NCBI GenBank assembly: GCA_025526995.1
Contig: JAHLKG010000009.1
Location: forward strand, 62,001-126,000
DNA: 64,000 bases
Direction: 5' to 3'
From: Powellomyces hirtus
Lineage: Eukaryota > Chytridiomycota > Chytridiomycetes > Spizellomycetales > Powellomycetaceae
Shown here: in pieces, positions 62,401 through 64,000 of the stretch
Layout: each line of letters starts with the position of its first letter
How positions within the stretch are numbered: the stretch's first letter is position 1
The notes under the pieces: generated by a model
The model's database searches: none
Seen by the model: the letters and a program-made list of their open reading frames with translations, nothing else
What the model was told of the DNA's origin: nothing
Position numbers and translations under genes: made by a program

Positions 62401-64000
62401 GAGAGTCAGGAGGATGACCTCGAATACACCGTGGAGGCGATTATCGACGAGCGCCGCAGTAAGGTGCACACAAAAGAATACTTGGTTAAGTGGGAGGGAT
62501 ATCAAGAACCTACGTGGGAGTCCCGACTTTCACTACTCGATACTACAGAACTGGATGACTGGGAGAATCGAGTAGCCGCATACAATGTCGGCACACAACG
62601 AAATGACCCCATCGCTGCATACGCCGCCTGCGTGCGGACTCAAGCAACGATCAACAAAGACGCCATGACATGGAAGCAAGCGATGAAAACCCCTCAAAAG
62701 GAGGAATTTCTCAAGGCTGCACGCATTGAGTACCAATCCCTGGTCAACAACGGTACATGGGAGCTCACCAAGCGTCCACGTAACAAGCGCGTGATCGGAA
62801 CAACATGGGTCTTTTGAACGAAGGGCAATCCCGATGGCACCTTTAACAAGTTCAAAGGTAGAGCAGTGGCTCAAGGCTTCTCTCAACAACCTGGTCGCGA
62901 CTTTGGTGACACATACTCACCTACGCTAACATTCACAGCGCTACGCCTCTTCCTGGCGTATTGTGTTCAGCACGGGCTGGACATCCACAGTATGGACGCT
63001 GTTACCGCCTTCCTTAACAGTAATATTGATAAGGATATCTACATTGAGCAGTTTGAGGGATTCGAAGATCCGGATCACCCCAAAGGCGATTGGGTCCTGA
63101 AGCTACTGAAAGCTCTTTACGGCCTGAAGCAATCACCTCTTCTTTGGTATGAGACCTTGAAGACTGCACTGTTAAAACTCGGCTACAAAACGGTTTCTGT
63201 ATGCCCGTGTATCTTCTTCAAGTACGCAACAGACGACCGTACACCTCCGTCGAACGACAACTTGGTCCTTATTCTTGTCTTCGTCGACGACCTGCTTATT
63301 GCAGCAAAGGATCCGGAGATTCTAGCGAACAGCAAGATGGAGCTACATTCAAAGTTCAAGTTTACGGAACAAGGTTGCGTATCCAGTCACCTTGGTCTCG
63401 TCTACAAATATGACTTCGACTCTCCTGTTCGTACCCTCGAAATCTCAAATGTCAAGTACATCGACGACACTCTTGAACAATTCGGCATGAGCGACTGCCA
63501 TCCTGTCTCCACCCCGTACGCCGTGTCAGCGAGTAACCAACAACCGGAGGATTCAACACCATTCACGAATCTCAAAATGTATCAGGAAGCAGTGGGGGTC
63601 CTCACTTGGGCCGCCATCACATGGCGATGGGATATCGCCACTGCAGTCGGTTACGTTGCGCGCCGCGTGGCCGCACCTACTAACTCCGACTGGAACAATG
63701 TTAAACGCATTTTCCGCTATTTGAAGGGTACCCGCGATTACGCCCTCAAGTTCACATCCAAACGAAATGATCCGCGTGGCCTACGCGTATTCACGGATGC
63801 GGATTATGCAGGAGAACTCACCGACCGTACGTCCACTACGGATATCTTGGCCCTTTACAATGGGTTTCCTGTTCTGTGGAACAGCAGCAAGCAGAAGTGT
63901 ACCGTCCAAAGTACGACCGAAGCGGAGTACATAGCTGCCAGTACCGGCCACAACAAAACCAAATGGCTATGCCAACTCTTGGCAGACGTTTTGGGACCTC
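59482..64000 (+). pseudogene. Copia element 2 gag-pol, one frame with four TGA stops, partial
   Basis: A single reading frame from 59482 to the window end, interrupted only at 59755, 60262, 61846 and 62815, each time by TGA. Gag: FLIDFVAAKLTGWAYTWWQS and RDSLQKLRELRPKGRMDEYI. The zinc knuckle lacks its first Cys (FWACGDPKHRTQEC). Protease: ALIDSGATDHMTPH. Integrase: AHACLGHVGKHVLEKM, CEACVLGKAARLPF, HSDLQGPF, LRTDRGTEYF and SSQQNGIAERWHRT, so the three catalytic acidic residues remain. Chromodomain at 62416-62565. RT: FKGRAVAQGFSQQPG, LDIHSMDAVTAFLN, ALYGLKQSPLLWYE and LVFVDDLLIAAK with both Asp present. RNase H: VFTDADYAGELTDRTST and STTEAEYIAAST at the edge. The stops sit where Arg would be expected (VKL-stop-TFINKIE; TWVF-stop-TKGNPDG), fitting CGA-to-TGA change. 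Confidence 0.88.
62416..62565 (+). other. Chromodomain of copia element 2
   Basis: Between integrase (EVSRDVIFKEDLGLEPKYQQ) and RT (DAMTWKQAMKTPQKEEFLKA). LEYTVEAIIDERRSKVHTKE then YLVKWEGYQEPTWESRLSLL match the chromodomain: Y-x-V-E-x-I-[LI]-D, Y-L-V-K-W-x-G-Y and x-T-W-E. All three aromatic-cage residues (Tyr, Trp, Trp) are intact. Confidence 0.88.

Larger units (their letters stand above)
59206..64000 (+). mobile_element. Copia element 2 (Ty1/copia), truncated by the window edge
   Basis: LTR B (59206-59477), primer-binding site GGTTATGAGCCCTGA (59478-59492), then one gag-pol frame from 59482 to beyond 64000. Domain order is Gag, zinc knuckle remnant, protease, integrase, chromodomain, RT and RNase H (Ty1/copia). 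The 3' LTR would lie right of the window. Confidence 0.85.

Noticed and set aside
59482..64000. Genome-wide reassignment of TGA to an amino acid
   Set aside because: TGA is the natural end of PDB1, PP4, FIP1, ERG3, THG1 and ATG4 in the same window, so the internal TGAs of element 2 are specific to that element.
1..64000. tRNA or rRNA genes
   Set aside because: I looked for tRNA-like A/B boxes and rRNA signatures by eye and saw none convincing. The GGTTATGAG motifs are retroelement primer sites. A covariance-model scan would be decisive.

Overview
This is a eukaryotic nuclear window, most likely from a fungus, and more likely an early-diverging (chytrid- or mucoromycote-like) lineage than Dikarya. 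Genes are packed a few hundred bases apart and carry many short GT..AG introns. They include a C-5 sterol desaturase (sterol synthesis), an Arp2/3 subunit, a NAPE-PLD-like hydrolase and an intron-rich SLC30A9-type zinc carrier. TGA, TAA and TAG all serve as stops in the cellular genes. The lineage is inferred; no ribosomal marker is present.

Positions 1-37,000 hold mostly conserved housekeeping genes. In order these are pyruvate dehydrogenase E1 beta (-), protein phosphatase 4 catalytic subunit (+), a decayed hypothetical gene (+), IMP4 (+), an SLC30A9-like zinc transporter (+), FIP1 (-), DNA polymerase alpha subunit B (+), sterol C-5 desaturase (-), ARPC5 (+), IBA57 (-), tRNA-His guanylyltransferase (+), a possible 46-residue protein (+), TRM5 (-), exportin CSE1 (+), a RING-finger protein (-), ATG4 (+), a DUF6919-like protein (-) and a NAPE-PLD-like hydrolase (+). 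From FIP1 onward the recognised genes alternate strand almost perfectly, giving head-to-head promoters and tail-to-tail 3' ends.

Positions 37,000-52,900 are more lineage-specific. They hold a low-complexity protein, a stand-alone L-arabinokinase-type GT-B protein and an SDR dehydrogenase. These last two diverge from a large inverted repeat that mirrors the promoter. Then come a His-rich secreted or membrane protein, a BTB-like Cys-rich protein, a 527-residue ankyrin protein and a multipass membrane protein whose reading frame breaks. A 1.7-kb block of at least six tandem-repeat families follows, then an orphan Cys/His-rich protein.

Positions 53,000-64,000 are retrotransposon territory: a gag fragment, then two different Ty1/copia elements head to tail sharing one LTR between them. 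Both carry a chromodomain between integrase and reverse transcriptase, a feature normally associated with Ty3/gypsy chromoviruses. Both are decayed mainly by C-to-T/G-to-A changes, mostly at CpG sites. Element 2 runs off the right edge and is one continuous frame broken only by four TGA codons. The chromodomain copia pair is the most unusual content of the window; the mirrored promoter at 41.4-41.66 kb is second.
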